From Candidatus Burarchaeum sp. (GTDB taxonomy: Archaea > Micrarchaeota > Micrarchaeia > Burarchaeales > Burarchaeaceae), in the NCBI RefSeq assembly GCF_030646255.1, contig NZ_JAUSNF010000016.1, positions 1 to 34,868 on the forward strand: DNA of 34,868 nucleotides, read 5' to 3'. Positions within the stretch are counted from its first letter, which is position 1. Every line of letters begins with the position of its first letter. The notes under the pieces were generated by a model. That model did no database searches. It was not told the origin of the DNA and saw nothing but the letters and a program-made list of their open reading frames with translations. The translations under genes were made by a program, and so were the position numbers. Shown here piece by piece: positions 15,214 to 23,040 of this stretch.

Positions 15214-15328
15214 TGAATTGTGTGCGATGCGAAACGTGCGATGGAAAAATGTGCGATGATGGACGGCGTGCGATGAGAAATGTGTGCGATGAAAAATATG
15301 TTCGACCGGAAAAAGCTGATGTGATAAC
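15214..15328 (+). repeat. GTGCGATG-rich spacer between uL5 and uS14
   Basis: This 115-base spacer consists largely of degenerate copies of a GTGCGATGNAAAA-like unit: GTGCGATGCGAAAC, GTGCGATGGAAAA, GTGCGATGATGG, GTGCGATGAGAAA and GTGCGATGAAAAA follow each other with short spacers. It ends with GATGTGATAAC just before the uS14 ATG, which supplies the ribosome-binding site. The spacer has no long open frame. Related units occur before uL15 and uL23. Confidence 0.7.
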
Positions 15329-15517
15329 ATGGTTGAGGAAAAGAAAACGAAAACCGAGAAAATAAGCCTTAAGATACTCTCCCGTTTCAAGGGCAGGGGC
15401 ACGAGAAAGTGCCGCTTCTGCGGGAATGCGCGGGGCATCGTGAGGCGCTACGGGCTGAACATCTGCAGGCGCTGCTTCCGCGAAGTCGGCGAGAGCATAG
15501 GTTTCAGGAAGTTTTAG
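15329..15517 (+). CDS. rps14: Small-subunit ribosomal protein uS14 (zinc form)
   Basis: 62 residues, the short zinc-binding archaeal form. Cysteines 28/31 (CRFC) and 46/49 (CRRC) form the zinc site. [16 protein letters not shown] and [18 protein letters not shown] match the family ending. It has a Lys-rich N-terminal arm of about 12 residues. GTGATAAC precedes the ATG. It is placed between uL5 and uS8, as is standard. Confidence 0.95.
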   Translation: MVEEKKTKTEKISLKILSRFKGRGTRKCRFCGNARGIVRRYGLNICRRCFREVGESIGFRKF

Positions 15518-15538
15518 TCATGATTAAGGTGATGAAAA

Positions 15539-15928
15539 ATGGTTAACGACCCGTTGGCTGACGCCCTCAACACGATAAAAACGCACGAGATTGCGGGCAA
15601 GCCCGAGTGCACAATCCTGCCGGCGAGCAAGATAGTGCGCGAGGTGCTGCTCATCTTCCAGCGCAAGGGCTACATCGGCGAAATGGAGTTCGTGGACAAT
15701 GGCACGAGCGGCGCGTTCGAGGTCCAGCTGGTCGGCAAGATAAACTCATGCGGCACAATCAAGCCCCGCTTCGCGGTGAAGAAGACCGACTGGAACAAGT
15801 GGGAGCAGCGGTACATACCCAGCAAGGATTTCGGCCTGCTCATAGTCTCGACCCCGAAGGGCATGATGACCAATTCGGAGGCAAAGGACAAGAATACCGG
15901 TGGAAGGTTGATTGCTTATGTCTACTAG
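15539..15928 (+). CDS. rps8: Small-subunit ribosomal protein uS8
   Basis: 129 residues. uS8 binds the central domain of 16S rRNA and, in other organisms, represses its own operon. NDPLADALNTIKTHEIAGK, ILPASKIVREVLLIFQRKGY, and the C-terminal GLLIVSTPKGMMTNSEAK with GGRLIAYVY are typical of archaea. GGTGATG lies close upstream. Its last codons overlap the next gene by 11 bases. Confidence 0.96.
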   Translation: MVNDPLADALNTIKTHEIAGKPECTILPASKIVREVLLIFQRKGYIGEMEFVDNGTSGAFEVQLVGKINSCGTIKPRFAVKKTDWNKWEQRYIPSKDFGLLIVSTPKGMMTNSEAKDKNTGGRLIAYVY

Positions 15929-16436
15929 CGAGCTATTATCCGAGAGCGTGAAGCTGCCCGAGGGCGTCAAGGCCCAGCTCGAGGCTTCGACTCTCGTGCT
16001 CAGCGGCAAGGGCGGCAAGGTCAGCCGCTCCTTTGATGCCCGCACGCTCAAGATGGAAGTCAAGGGCAGCGAGGTCGTGCTGCAGAGCGTGAGCGTGCCC
16101 ATGATCAACACCTACAAAACGCACGTGATGAACATGGCGAAGGGCGCGGGCGAGGGATACTCTGTTCTAATGAAGACTGTGCACTCGCACTTCCCGATGT
16201 CGTTCGAGGTCAAGGGCCGCGAACTGCTCGTGAAAAATTTCCTCGGCGAGAAGATGCCGCGCCACGCGCCGATAGCGGGCGAGGTCAAGCTCGAGGCCAA
16301 GGGGCAGGAGGTCAGGATAACCGGCGCGAGCAAGGACGATGTGGGCCAGACGGTCGCGAACATCAAGACCGCGCTCCGCATCCGCAAGCGCGACTCGCGC
16401 GTATTCCAGGACGGCCTGTATGTAACCGAAGAGTAA
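15918..16436 (+). CDS. rpl6: Large-subunit ribosomal protein uL6
   Basis: 172 residues with the usual two similar domains. uL6 lies near the factor-binding site. Signs are LSGKGGKVSRSF, NMAKGAGEGYSVLMKTVHSHFPM and the second-domain VKNFLGEKMPRHAPI, which carries the conserved GEK. The ATG at 15918 overlaps uS8; the TTG at 15912 is unlikely. GGTTGATT serves as ribosome-binding sequence, a GGTGAT variant with one extra T that recurs in this operon. Confidence 0.95.
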   Translation: MSTSELLSESVKLPEGVKAQLEASTLVLSGKGGKVSRSFDARTLKMEVKGSEVVLQSVSVPMINTYKTHVMNMAKGAGEGYSVLMKTVHSHFPMSFEVKGRELLVKNFLGEKMPRHAPIAGEVKLEAKGQEVRITGASKDDVGQTVANIKTALRIRKRDSRVFQDGLYVTEE

Positions 16437-16464
16437 ATGATGGCGTAATATTCACGTGATTGAA

Positions 16465-16812
16465 ATGAAAACCAACGTAAAAAAGAAAAAGCACCCGACG
16501 TTTGCGCGCATGAACTACGGCAGGACCAAGCGCTGGCGCATAGGCGAGGCATGGCGGCGCCCGCGCGGCCACGACAACAAGCAGAAGGTCGCAAAGGCGT
16601 ACGTGCCGGCAAGCCCTAAGATAGGCTACAGGCAGACGCGCGAAGTCAGGGGCGTGCACCCGTGCGGAGAAAAGTCCGTGCTCGTGCGCAACATTGCGCA
16701 GGCAATGACTGCAAAGGGCGCCATCATAATTGCGGCGGGCCTCGGCAGGAAAAAGCACGAGGCGATTGTCAAGATTGCAGGACAGAAGAAAATCAAGGTG
16801 ATGAACCCATGA
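16465..16812 (+). CDS. rpl32e: Large-subunit ribosomal protein eL32
   Basis: 115 residues, archaeal and eukaryotic. It is recognised by KKKHPTFARMNYGRTKRW, WRRPRGHDNKQKV and GYRQTREVRGVHPCGEKSVLV. The ATG at 16465 is preceded by GTGATTG. The core is complete; archaeal forms are of similar length. The stop codon overlaps the start of eL19 (ATGA). Confidence 0.95.
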   Translation: MKTNVKKKKHPTFARMNYGRTKRWRIGEAWRRPRGHDNKQKVAKAYVPASPKIGYRQTREVRGVHPCGEKSVLVRNIAQAMTAKGAIIIAAGLGRKKHEAIVKIAGQKKIKVMNP

Positions 16813-17294
16813 GCGTTTCAACAGCAAAGCGCCTCGCGGCGAGCATCCTGAAGGTGGGCGAGAACCGCATAAAGATAGCCGGCGGCGAGGACAAGGCGGC
16901 GGCAGAGGTGCTCACGCGCGATGACGTGCGCGGCCTCATAGACCGCGGCGCGGTTTACGCCGAAGCGGCGCGGGGCGTCTCGCGCCTGCGCGGAAGGATG
17001 CATGCAAAGCAGCGCGCGCTCGGAAGGCGCACGGGCCGGGGCAACCGCAAGGGAAAGCGCTATGCCAGCGTCTCGCAGAAGGAGCAGTGGATGCAGCGCG
17101 TTCGCGCGCAGCGCACTCTCCTGTGCGACCTGTTCGCAAAAGGCATGATAGACCAGAAGACATACCGGCACACTTACAGCATGATAAAGGGCGGAAACTT
17201 CAAGAGCCGCGCGAGCATGCTTTCGCACCTCAGGGATGGCGGGCTGCTCAAGGAAAAATCAGCCGCATCCGCGGGAAAAGCAGGGACAAAATAA
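16809..17294 (+). CDS. rpl19e: Large-subunit ribosomal protein eL19
   Basis: 161 residues, a long helical archaeal and eukaryotic protein. AKRLAASILKVGENRIKI, DDVRGLIDRGAVY, GRMHAKQRALGRRTGRGNRK and the C-terminal KGNFKSRA-like region mark the family. The ATG overlaps the eL32 stop by four bases. The end has a short Ala/Lys/Gly tail. Confidence 0.95.
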   Translation: MSVSTAKRLAASILKVGENRIKIAGGEDKAAAEVLTRDDVRGLIDRGAVYAEAARGVSRLRGRMHAKQRALGRRTGRGNRKGKRYASVSQKEQWMQRVRAQRTLLCDLFAKGMIDQKTYRHTYSMIKGGNFKSRASMLSHLRDGGLLKEKSAASAGKAGTK

Positions 17295-17306
17295 AGGTGA
17301 ACTAGA

Positions 17307-17837
17307 ATGGCAAAAGCAACAGGACCGATATACCGTGTGAAATTCAGGCGCAGGCGCGACAACAAGACAAATTATGCGCGCAGGCTCGCGCTCCTAAAGT
17401 CGGGCAGGACGAGGCTGGTAATCAGGAAGACCAACCGGCAGGTGCTCGTGCAGTTCGTGAATTTCGGGGAGAAGGGCGACAATACTGTGTGCTCCATGAG
17501 CTCGCACGCACTCGCGAAATTCAACTGGCCTGCGAAGCGGAATTTGCCGACAGCCTATCTGACCGGCCTGCTCGCGGGCAAGTCTGCGCTGAAGAAGGGC
17601 GTGAAGGACGCGCTGCTTGACTCGGGCCTGAGCACGCCGTCAAAGAGCTCGCTGCTCTTCGGCGCCCTGCACGGCGTGGTTGACGCCGGGGTTACGGTGC
17701 CGCATGGCGAGGAGCTGGTGGACGCGGCCAGGATCAAGGGAACTCACATGGACGCTTATGCAAAGGCAAAGGGCAAGTCGGCTGCGGTTGAGGCTGAGTT
17801 CGAGAAGGTGAAGAAGGCGATAATGGCTGGTGGTTAG
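17307..17837 (+). CDS. rpl18: Large-subunit ribosomal protein uL18
   Basis: 176 residues. uL18 binds 5S rRNA with uL5. The basic front GPIYRVKFRRRRDNKTNYA is followed by RLALLKSGRTRLVIRKTN, then LPTAYLTGLLAGKSAL and the C-terminal LDSGLSTPSKSSLLFGALHG. GGTGA stands ahead of the ATG. It is the archaeal type with a C-terminal helical extension. Confidence 0.96.
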   Translation: MAKATGPIYRVKFRRRRDNKTNYARRLALLKSGRTRLVIRKTNRQVLVQFVNFGEKGDNTVCSMSSHALAKFNWPAKRNLPTAYLTGLLAGKSALKKGVKDALLDSGLSTPSKSSLLFGALHGVVDAGVTVPHGEELVDAARIKGTHMDAYAKAKGKSAAVEAEFEKVKKAIMAGG

Positions 17838-17839
17838 CG

Positions 17840-18628
17840 ATGGTTGCAAGGAGAAATCCAAGATACGAAGAAGAGGAGGAGGCACCGTGGACGCCCAAGA
17901 CGGATATTGGAAAGAAGGTTGCTAACCACGAAATAGTCTCGATAAAACAGGTGCTTGAGTCAGGCAAGCCCATACGCGAGCACCAGCTGGTCACTGCGCT
18001 CCTACCCAACCTTACGCAGGAGACCTTGGAGATTAAGAACACGCAGAGGATGACTGGCAACGGAAGGAAGATGCAGTTCCGCGCGGTCGTGCTTGTGGGC
18101 GATGGCAATGGCCACCTTGGCATAGGTGCGGGCAAGGCCGACGAAGTGAGGCCTGCAATCAGCAGCGGCGCGAAGCTGGCCAAGCGGAACATCATACACG
18201 TTCCCCTCGGGTGCGGCAGCTGGGAATGCGGCTGCAAGACGCGGCACACGGTCCCGATAAGGGTCGTCGGAAAGAACGGCAGCGTTGAAATCATGCTCAA
18301 GCCAGCGCCCCTCGGGGTAGGCATAGTCGCGAATGCCACCGTGCGGAAAGTGCTGCACGCGGCGGGCGTGAAGGATGTCTGGACATTTTCGCGCGGCAGG
18401 ACAAGCAGCATCTACAACACCACCATGGCCGTGTTCAAAGCGCTCGACTCGCTCAACAACATGAAGTATTATGATGACTGGGAACGGAATTTGAAGTCCG
18501 CGGAGCCTGCAAACCCTGCCGCCGAGACAAAGGAAACCGCGGCGCAGGATGGCGAGAATGCGGCGAAAGAGAAAGAAGGGGAAAAGAAAACCGAAGCGGG
18601 CAAGGAAGAAACGAAGGAGGCTGGCTAG
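17840..18628 (+). CDS. rps5: Small-subunit ribosomal protein uS5 with charged tail
   Basis: 262 residues. uS5 is at the mRNA entry and affects decoding accuracy. The double-stranded RNA-binding-like front is seen around FRAVVLVGDGNGHLGIGAGK (about 77-96), followed by the archaeal cysteine pair in GSWECGCK, then RTSSIYNTTMAVFKALDSL. From about residue 215 the protein ends in a long Glu/Lys/Ala tail of around 45 residues, which is extra compared with most relatives. Only two bases separate it from the uL18 stop. Confidence 0.96.
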   Translation: MVARRNPRYEEEEEAPWTPKTDIGKKVANHEIVSIKQVLESGKPIREHQLVTALLPNLTQETLEIKNTQRMTGNGRKMQFRAVVLVGDGNGHLGIGAGKADEVRPAISSGAKLAKRNIIHVPLGCGSWECGCKTRHTVPIRVVGKNGSVEIMLKPAPLGVGIVANATVRKVLHAAGVKDVWTFSRGRTSSIYNTTMAVFKALDSLNNMKYYDDWERNLKSAEPANPAAETKETAAQDGENAAKEKEGEKKTEAGKEETKEAG

Positions 18629-19081
18629 ATGAAACTTTACGCATTGGTTCTTGTAAGGGGAAGAGTCAACCTGAGCAGGCGCGAGAAGGATGCGCTCGAC
18701 AGCCTTAGGCTTACGCGCGTCAACCATTGCTCGCTCATGAACGAGTCCCAGAAAGGCATGCTTCTGTCGTGCAAGGACTACATGACTTGGGGCGAGATAG
18801 ACGAGCCCACACTGGTGCAGCTCATAGAAAAGCGCGGCAGGATGCCCGGCGACAAGCCAGTAGATGCAGCTGCTCTCGCAGTAGGCAAGTTCAATTCCAT
18901 CGGCGATTTCGCAAAGGCTTTGCTTGAGGGCAAGGCCAAGATGGATGCTTTTGGCATGAAGAAAGTCTTCAGGCTGCACCCTCCAAAAAGCGGCTACAGG
19001 GAAACAAAAGTCCATTACCCGCGCGGCGCGCTAGGCTACCGGAAGGAAAAGATAAACGACCTGCTCAGGTCGATGATGTAA
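18629..19081 (+). CDS. rpl30: Large-subunit ribosomal protein uL30
   Basis: 150 residues, archaeal length with the extra C-terminal part. LVLVRGRVNLSRREKDALDSL, RVNHCSLM, GMLLSCKDYMTWGEID and HPPKSGYRETKVHYPRGALG are characteristic. The ATG begins immediately after the uS5 stop; GGAGGCTGG in the last uS5 codons acts as ribosome-binding site. Confidence 0.95.
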   Translation: MKLYALVLVRGRVNLSRREKDALDSLRLTRVNHCSLMNESQKGMLLSCKDYMTWGEIDEPTLVQLIEKRGRMPGDKPVDAAALAVGKFNSIGDFAKALLEGKAKMDAFGMKKVFRLHPPKSGYRETKVHYPRGALGYRKEKINDLLRSMM

Positions 19082-19186
19082 GTGCGATGGGCGCGATGGG
19101 AACGATTATGTAAGCTCGATGGAACTGATGAATGTACGTGCGATGCACGCGATGGAAACGATGATGGATTTACCGAGGTTGATGAC
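19082..19186 (+). repeat. GCGATGG-rich spacer between uL30 and uL15
   Basis: Copies of a GCGATGG(A)AACGAT-like unit fill this 105-base stretch: GTGCGATGG, GCGCGATGGGAACGAT, GCTCGATGGAAC, GTGCGATGC and GCGATGGAAACGATGATGG. It is open in the uL15 frame, so a longer uL15 could be read, but that would add cysteine-rich, non-family residues. It closes with GAGGTTGATGAC, the likely ribosome-binding site of uL15. It matches the spacers at 15214 and 8740 in style. Confidence 0.65.
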
Positions 19187-19669
19187 GTGACGCTAAGACA
19201 CAGGAAAAGAAGCAGGCACAAGTACATGGGCACGCGCAGCTGGGGCGGCGGCAACATAAAGAACAGGAGAGGCAAGGGCAGCCGCGGAGGCGTGGGGCTA
19301 GGCGGCGGGCAGGACCAGAAATGGACCTACATGGTCAAGTACATGCCCGACCACTTCGGCAAGCACGGCTTCCACCCTGTCGTCCGCGAGCCAAACGCAG
19401 TCATAAATCTAGGTGAGATAGATGCGCTGGCAGAGCTGGGCAGGCTCAAGCAGGAAGGCGGCAAGTATGTTTTCAATTTCAGCGGCAAGGTGCTTTCAGG
19501 CGGCAAGCTCTCGCACCCAGTCGTAATTCATGCAGACGAGTTCTCAAAGGGCGCCGAAAAGAAGATAACTGCGGCGGGCGGACAGGCAATTGCTAAAAAG
19601 GCGCCGGAGCGGGTCGGCGAGGGAGCCGGGAAAGGCAAGGATGCCAAGAGAGGCAAGAAAGCCAAGTAG
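19187..19669 (+). CDS. rpl15: Large-subunit ribosomal protein uL15
   Basis: 160 residues from a GTG start. uL15 is a late assembly protein of the large subunit. The glycine-rich front RKRSRHKYMGTRSWGGGN with GKGSRGGVGLGGG is typical, and the C-terminal half has VLSGGKLSHPVVIHADEFS. The GTG at 19187 is preferred over the upstream ATG at 19082 because GAGGTTGATG stands just before it and the upstream codons are spacer repeats. A short Lys/Gly tail ends the protein. Confidence 0.93.
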   Translation: MTLRHRKRSRHKYMGTRSWGGGNIKNRRGKGSRGGVGLGGGQDQKWTYMVKYMPDHFGKHGFHPVVREPNAVINLGEIDALAELGRLKQEGGKYVFNFSGKVLSGGKLSHPVVIHADEFSKGAEKKITAAGGQAIAKKAPERVGEGAGKGKDAKRGKKAK

Positions 19670-19698
19670 GCAGGCGGCGCAGCGGCAACAAACCAAAA

Positions 19699-19707
19699 CT
19701 TAAATAT
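19699..19707 (+). promoter_or_regulatory. TATA box ahead of secY
   Basis: CTTAAATAT would start transcription near 19730, giving a short leader to secY at 19756. secY may therefore be transcribed separately from the ribosomal genes as well as with them. Confidence 0.55.
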
Positions 19708-19755
19708 CCTGCTGTCGATAGGGTGCGTTACTAGGCTGTAGAACGGGGTTAGCCA

Positions 19756-21231
19756 ATGAGACTTGATTTTCTAAGGCCATTCATAAAATTCCTGCCCGAG
19801 ATCGCTCCTTCATCAAAGCCCGTGCATCTCAAGGAAAAGCTGATGTGGACAGTTGCCGCACTCGTCATATTTTTCATAATGTATCACGTCTACCCGATAG
19901 GCGTGAATACGTTGCTCCTGCAGGGACAGGGCGCAGAATTTTTGCAGGTAGTGACTGCAAGCAAAATAGGCAGCCTCATCACATCTGGTATTGGCCCCAT
20001 AATCCTTGCATCCATATTCCTGCAGCTCTTCATGGGCGCCAAGATAATTGAGCTCGACACGCGCGACCCCGACCAGCGCGCACTTTTCCACGGCACGCAG
20101 AAGCTGCTAGCCATCCTGCTCAGCTTCTTTGAGGCCGCAGTTTACGTCGGCATAGGCGGCATACCTGTCTTTGGCGCAGTAGGCTCTGGCACGCTGCCGC
20201 TTTTCGGCAGCCTCGTGGCCACCACTTTATTCGTAATCCTCCAACTCGCCATGGGCTCCATCATTCTGCTCTACCTCGACGAAATAGTTTCGAAGTACGG
20301 AATAGGCTCGGGCATCAGCCTGTTCATCGCAGCAGGTGTCTCGCTTTCGATAGTGCAGGGCACACTAATCTTGCTTTTTAGCTCGGATAGAGGCGCGCTC
20401 GGGAAGCTGCAGACCGGCTCCGCAACTGCAATACCGGATGCAATCATTGCCTTGCTGCCTCTCGGCTTCACGGCCTTAGTGTTCTTCGTAACTGTTTTCG
20501 TAGAGGGCATGAAGGTCGAGATTCCTCTTTCATTCGAAAGGGCGCGCGGCTTCATGGGCCGCTTCCCCATCAAGTTGCTCTATGTATCAAACATTCCTGT
20601 AATTCTTGCCTCTGCGCTTCTGCTAAACTTGCAGGTGTGGGCGCGGTTCTTCTATGAAAAGAGCATTGTAATCGGAGGCACGGACTACCTTCCGTATCTG
20701 ATCAACGTGCAGAACGGGCAGTTCGGCCCGCGCATAGCGGACGGCCTTCTCTACCTCATCACACCCATTCAGCTCAGTCCATTAACCTCATCTGGCGGCT
20801 ATCCTACCTATCTATATGAGCTCATAAATACGCCCACGCCCATGCTCGGCATACCTGAATGGGTGCACGCCATCACCTATGTAATTTCGCTTACAATTCT
20901 CTGCGTAATCTTCGGAAAGTTCTGGATTGAAACTACGGGCATGGGGCCGCGCGAGGTGGCCGAGCAGCTGAACAAGTCTGGCATGCAGGTGCCAGGCTTC
21001 AGGCGCGACCCTCGCGTGGTTGAGAAGGTGCTCGAGAAGTACATACCCACCATCACAATCCTGGGCAGCATTTTCGTGGGCCTGCTCGCCAGCTTCGCAG
21101 ACCTCACAGGCGCGCTCGGGACTGGCACAGGCATCCTGCTTACTGTCGGCATACTGCACAAGATGTACGAGGAGCTGAGTGCACAGCACATGTTCGACCT
21201 TTATCCCGACCTCAGGAAGTTCATGGGATAG
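19756..21231 (+). CDS. secY: Protein translocase subunit SecY (Sec61 alpha)
   Basis: 491 residues with about ten transmembrane segments. It forms the protein-conducting channel of the cytoplasmic membrane. The archaeal front LRPFIKFLPEIAPSSKPVHL is followed by the plug region near HVYPIGVNTL, LDEIVSKYGIGSGISLFIAAG, the cytosolic loop EIPLSFERARGFMGRFPIKL used for ribosome docking, and the C-terminal GMGPREVAEQLNKSGMQVPG. Toward the end, LGTGTGILLTVGILHKMYEEL and the HMFDLYPDLR tail match archaeal SecY. GGGGTTAG precedes the ATG. The standard downstream neighbour, adk, follows. Confidence 0.97.
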   Translation: MRLDFLRPFIKFLPEIAPSSKPVHLKEKLMWTVAALVIFFIMYHVYPIGVNTLLLQGQGAEFLQVVTASKIGSLITSGIGPIILASIFLQLFMGAKIIELDTRDPDQRALFHGTQKLLAILLSFFEAAVYVGIGGIPVFGAVGSGTLPLFGSLVATTLFVILQLAMGSIILLYLDEIVSKYGIGSGISLFIAAGVSLSIVQGTLILLFSSDRGALGKLQTGSATAIPDAIIALLPLGFTALVFFVTVFVEGMKVEIPLSFERARGFMGRFPIKLLYVSNIPVILASALLLNLQVWARFFYEKSIVIGGTDYLPYLINVQNGQFGPRIADGLLYLITPIQLSPLTSSGGYPTYLYELINTPTPMLGIPEWVHAITYVISLTILCVIFGKFWIETTGMGPREVAEQLNKSGMQVPGFRRDPRVVEKVLEKYIPTITILGSIFVGLLASFADLTGALGTGTGILLTVGILHKMYEELSAQHMFDLYPDLRKFMG

Positions 21232-21277
21232 ATTAAGCACAAGCAGCACGAACAGCAAGTTGTGGGAGGTGGCTGAG

Positions 21278-21838
21278 ATGATCATAATAATGGGAACTCC
21301 GGGTGCAGGCAAGTCAACAGTGCTCAGCGAGGCGAGCAAGGACAGGAAGCAGTGGAGCATCGTGAATTACGGCGACCTGATGATTGAGATAGCGACTGCA
21401 AAGGGCTATGCGACGAACAGGGACGAACTGAGGCGGCTCGAAGTTGCGAAGCAGCGCGAGGTGCAGGCGGCTGTTGCCGAGCGGCTCGCAGGCATGAAGG
21501 GAAAGGTCGTGCTCGACACCCACTGCTCCATAAATACGCCTCAGGGCTATTATCCCGGCTTACCCTACTCGCTCCTGGGCAAGCTGAAGGTAGATGCTCT
21601 CGTGCTCGTGACCGCGCCGTTAGAGCACATTTTGGGCAGGCGCAAGAAAGATACGACGCGCGTGCGCGACGCGCAACAGAACGAGGAGCTGGCCGAGCAC
21701 ATGCGGTTAAACGAGGCGATGCTCGCAGCCTACTCTGTGCTGAGCGGCGCGCCCGTAATGATTGTTGAGAACGCGGACGGGAAACTTGATGTCGCAGTCG
21801 ACAGGCTCGAGGCGCTTCTCGACTCGTTCGAGGCATAG
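21278..21838 (+). CDS. adkA: Adenylate kinase, archaeal AdkA type
   Basis: 186 residues. It interconverts ATP plus AMP and two ADP. The P-loop GTPGAGKST is at residues 6-14. VNYGDLMIEIATAKGYATNRDELR and VVLDTHCSINTPQGYYPGLP match the archaeal AdkA family rather than bacterial Adk, and there is no zinc or LID insertion. The start at 21278 has an excellent GGAGGTGG six bases upstream. secY-adk adjacency is typical of archaea and bacteria. Confidence 0.95.
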   Translation: MIIIMGTPGAGKSTVLSEASKDRKQWSIVNYGDLMIEIATAKGYATNRDELRRLEVAKQREVQAAVAERLAGMKGKVVLDTHCSINTPQGYYPGLPYSLLGKLKVDALVLVTAPLEHILGRRKKDTTRVRDAQQNEELAEHMRLNEAMLAAYSVLSGAPVMIVENADGKLDVAVDRLEALLDSFEA

Positions 21839-21851
21839 TGGTGATTTTGTT

Positions 21852-22430
21852 ATGGACACTTATGCAGCATTCTTCGTAATTTCTGCCATCGGCATAATGT
21901 ATGCCATGATTTCGCTGGCTATTACAAAACGCTTCGGCAACCGCGAGCGCGTGAAGCAGATACAGAAGGATATCAGCGACATCACGAAGAAGCAGCAGGC
22001 GGCGATAAAGAAGAACGACGAGGCGGAGCTCAAGCGGCTCGAAGCCGAGAATGCGCGCATACCTGCGCTGCTAAAGGAATCCATGATAATGCAGTTCAAG
22101 CCCCTTATATTCCTCCTTCCCTTCCTTCTCGTTCTTCCCGCACTCGCGCGCATGCTCTACCCTGACTTTGTCATAACCCTCCCGTTCCAGCTGCCGGTTT
22201 TCATACAGCATTTCGAGCGCTTCCCGAACTGGCGCAGCGAGTTCGGCGCAGTGGGCTGGTTCTGGCTCGCCTTCCTTTTCTCAAGCCTCATGGCGCAGGC
22301 GCTCGTAGATCGTCTTCCGAAAATGGTTGCGAAAATGAGAGGCAAGACTGATGAGAAACCAAAAAACCAAATACAAGAATCAACAGATATAATCCAAACA
22401 CAAAAAAGCGAAACAATTCTTGAAGCGTGA
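21852..22430 (+). CDS. EMC3/TMCO1-like (DUF106) membrane insertase of the Oxa1 superfamily
   Basis: 192 residues with three membrane spans: about 5-24, 84-103 and 132-152. Between the first and second lies a charged coiled-coil (about 28-75: EAELKRLEAENAR and neighbours), the layout of archaeal DUF106 proteins related to YidC/Oxa1, Get1 and EMC3. Members assist insertion of membrane proteins at the ribosome, and the place after secY and adk fits. The start at 21852 has GGTGATTT just upstream, a full match to the archaeal anti-Shine-Dalgarno. The tail after about residue 165 is polar. Confidence 0.92.
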   Translation: MDTYAAFFVISAIGIMYAMISLAITKRFGNRERVKQIQKDISDITKKQQAAIKKNDEAELKRLEAENARIPALLKESMIMQFKPLIFLLPFLLVLPALARMLYPDFVITLPFQLPVFIQHFERFPNWRSEFGAVGWFWLAFLFSSLMAQALVDRLPKMVAKMRGKTDEKPKNQIQESTDIIQTQKSETILEA

Positions 22431-22434
22431 TTGC

Positions 22435-22959
22435 ATGACAATAATCTGCATCTCAGGCCTGACGGGCTCGGGCAAGAATGCCGCAGGCGAGGCGCTGGCC
22501 AAGCGGCTCAACCTCCGGCTCGTGAGCCTTACTTTCAAGGACGATGCCAAGAAGCGCGGAATCAGCCTTATGCAGCTCCAGGGCGCTGCGGACAAGGACA
22601 AGAAGATAGATGTAGATTTCGATGCGCGCGTCGTGAATGAGGCATCAAAGGGCAACTGCATCGTCACAACCTGGCTCGGCCCGTGGATGGTGAAGGCTGC
22701 TGATTTGCGCGTCTGGATTAATGCCGAAGAAAATGTGCGCGCAGCGCGCATAGCAAAGCGCGACGGCATGGGCGCAAAGGAGGCGCTTGAGCACCTGCGC
22801 ATGCGCGACAATGACAACCGGGCGCGCTACAAAAAATATTATGGCATAGGCCTCGACGACCATTCAAACTTTGATCTTGAAATCGACTCGGGCAAGCTTT
22901 CTCCAGAAGAAATTGCGGCGCTCATCGAGAAGGCCCTGCGCGCCAAGGCGAAAAAGTAG
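22435..22959 (+). CDS. cmk: Cytidylate kinase, archaeal type
   Basis: 174 residues. It phosphorylates CMP and dCMP using ATP. The P-loop is GLTGSGKN at residues 8-15, followed by AAGEALAKRLNLRLVSL, ARVVNEASKGNCIVTTWLGPWM and a C-terminal RYKKYYGIGLDDHSNFDLEI block seen in archaeal Cmk. The ATG at 22435 is preceded by GTGATTG overlapping the stop of the previous gene. In many archaea the gene for eL34 lies before cmk and eL14 after it; neither is here. A 21-base tandem duplication covers the stop codon. Confidence 0.93.
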   Translation: MTIICISGLTGSGKNAAGEALAKRLNLRLVSLTFKDDAKKRGISLMQLQGAADKDKKIDVDFDARVVNEASKGNCIVTTWLGPWMVKAADLRVWINAEENVRAARIAKRDGMGAKEALEHLRMRDNDNRARYKKYYGIGLDDHSNFDLEIDSGKLSPEEIAALIEKALRAKAKK

Positions 22960-22985
22960 GAACGCAAGGCGAAAAAATAGGGACG
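22944..22985 (+). repeat. 21-base tandem duplication across the cmk stop codon
   Basis: CAAGGCGAAAAAGTAGGAACG (22944-22964) is followed directly by a near copy ending GAAAAAATAGGGACG (22965-22985) with two changes. The first copy contains the cmk stop TAG, and the second repeats it. It shows how spacer in this region can grow by copying gene ends. Confidence 0.75.
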
Positions 22986-23040
22986 AACGTGAAAACGCAG
23001 GGAAGGAAAGTGAAAAGCAGGAACTAGGACGGCGCTTCGC

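Noticed and set aside
15214-15328. Possible C/D box RNA in the uL5-uS14 spacer (CTGA and GATGA motifs).
   Set aside because: The boxes are not in the right order or spacing, and the motifs are explained by the GTGCGATG repeat unit.
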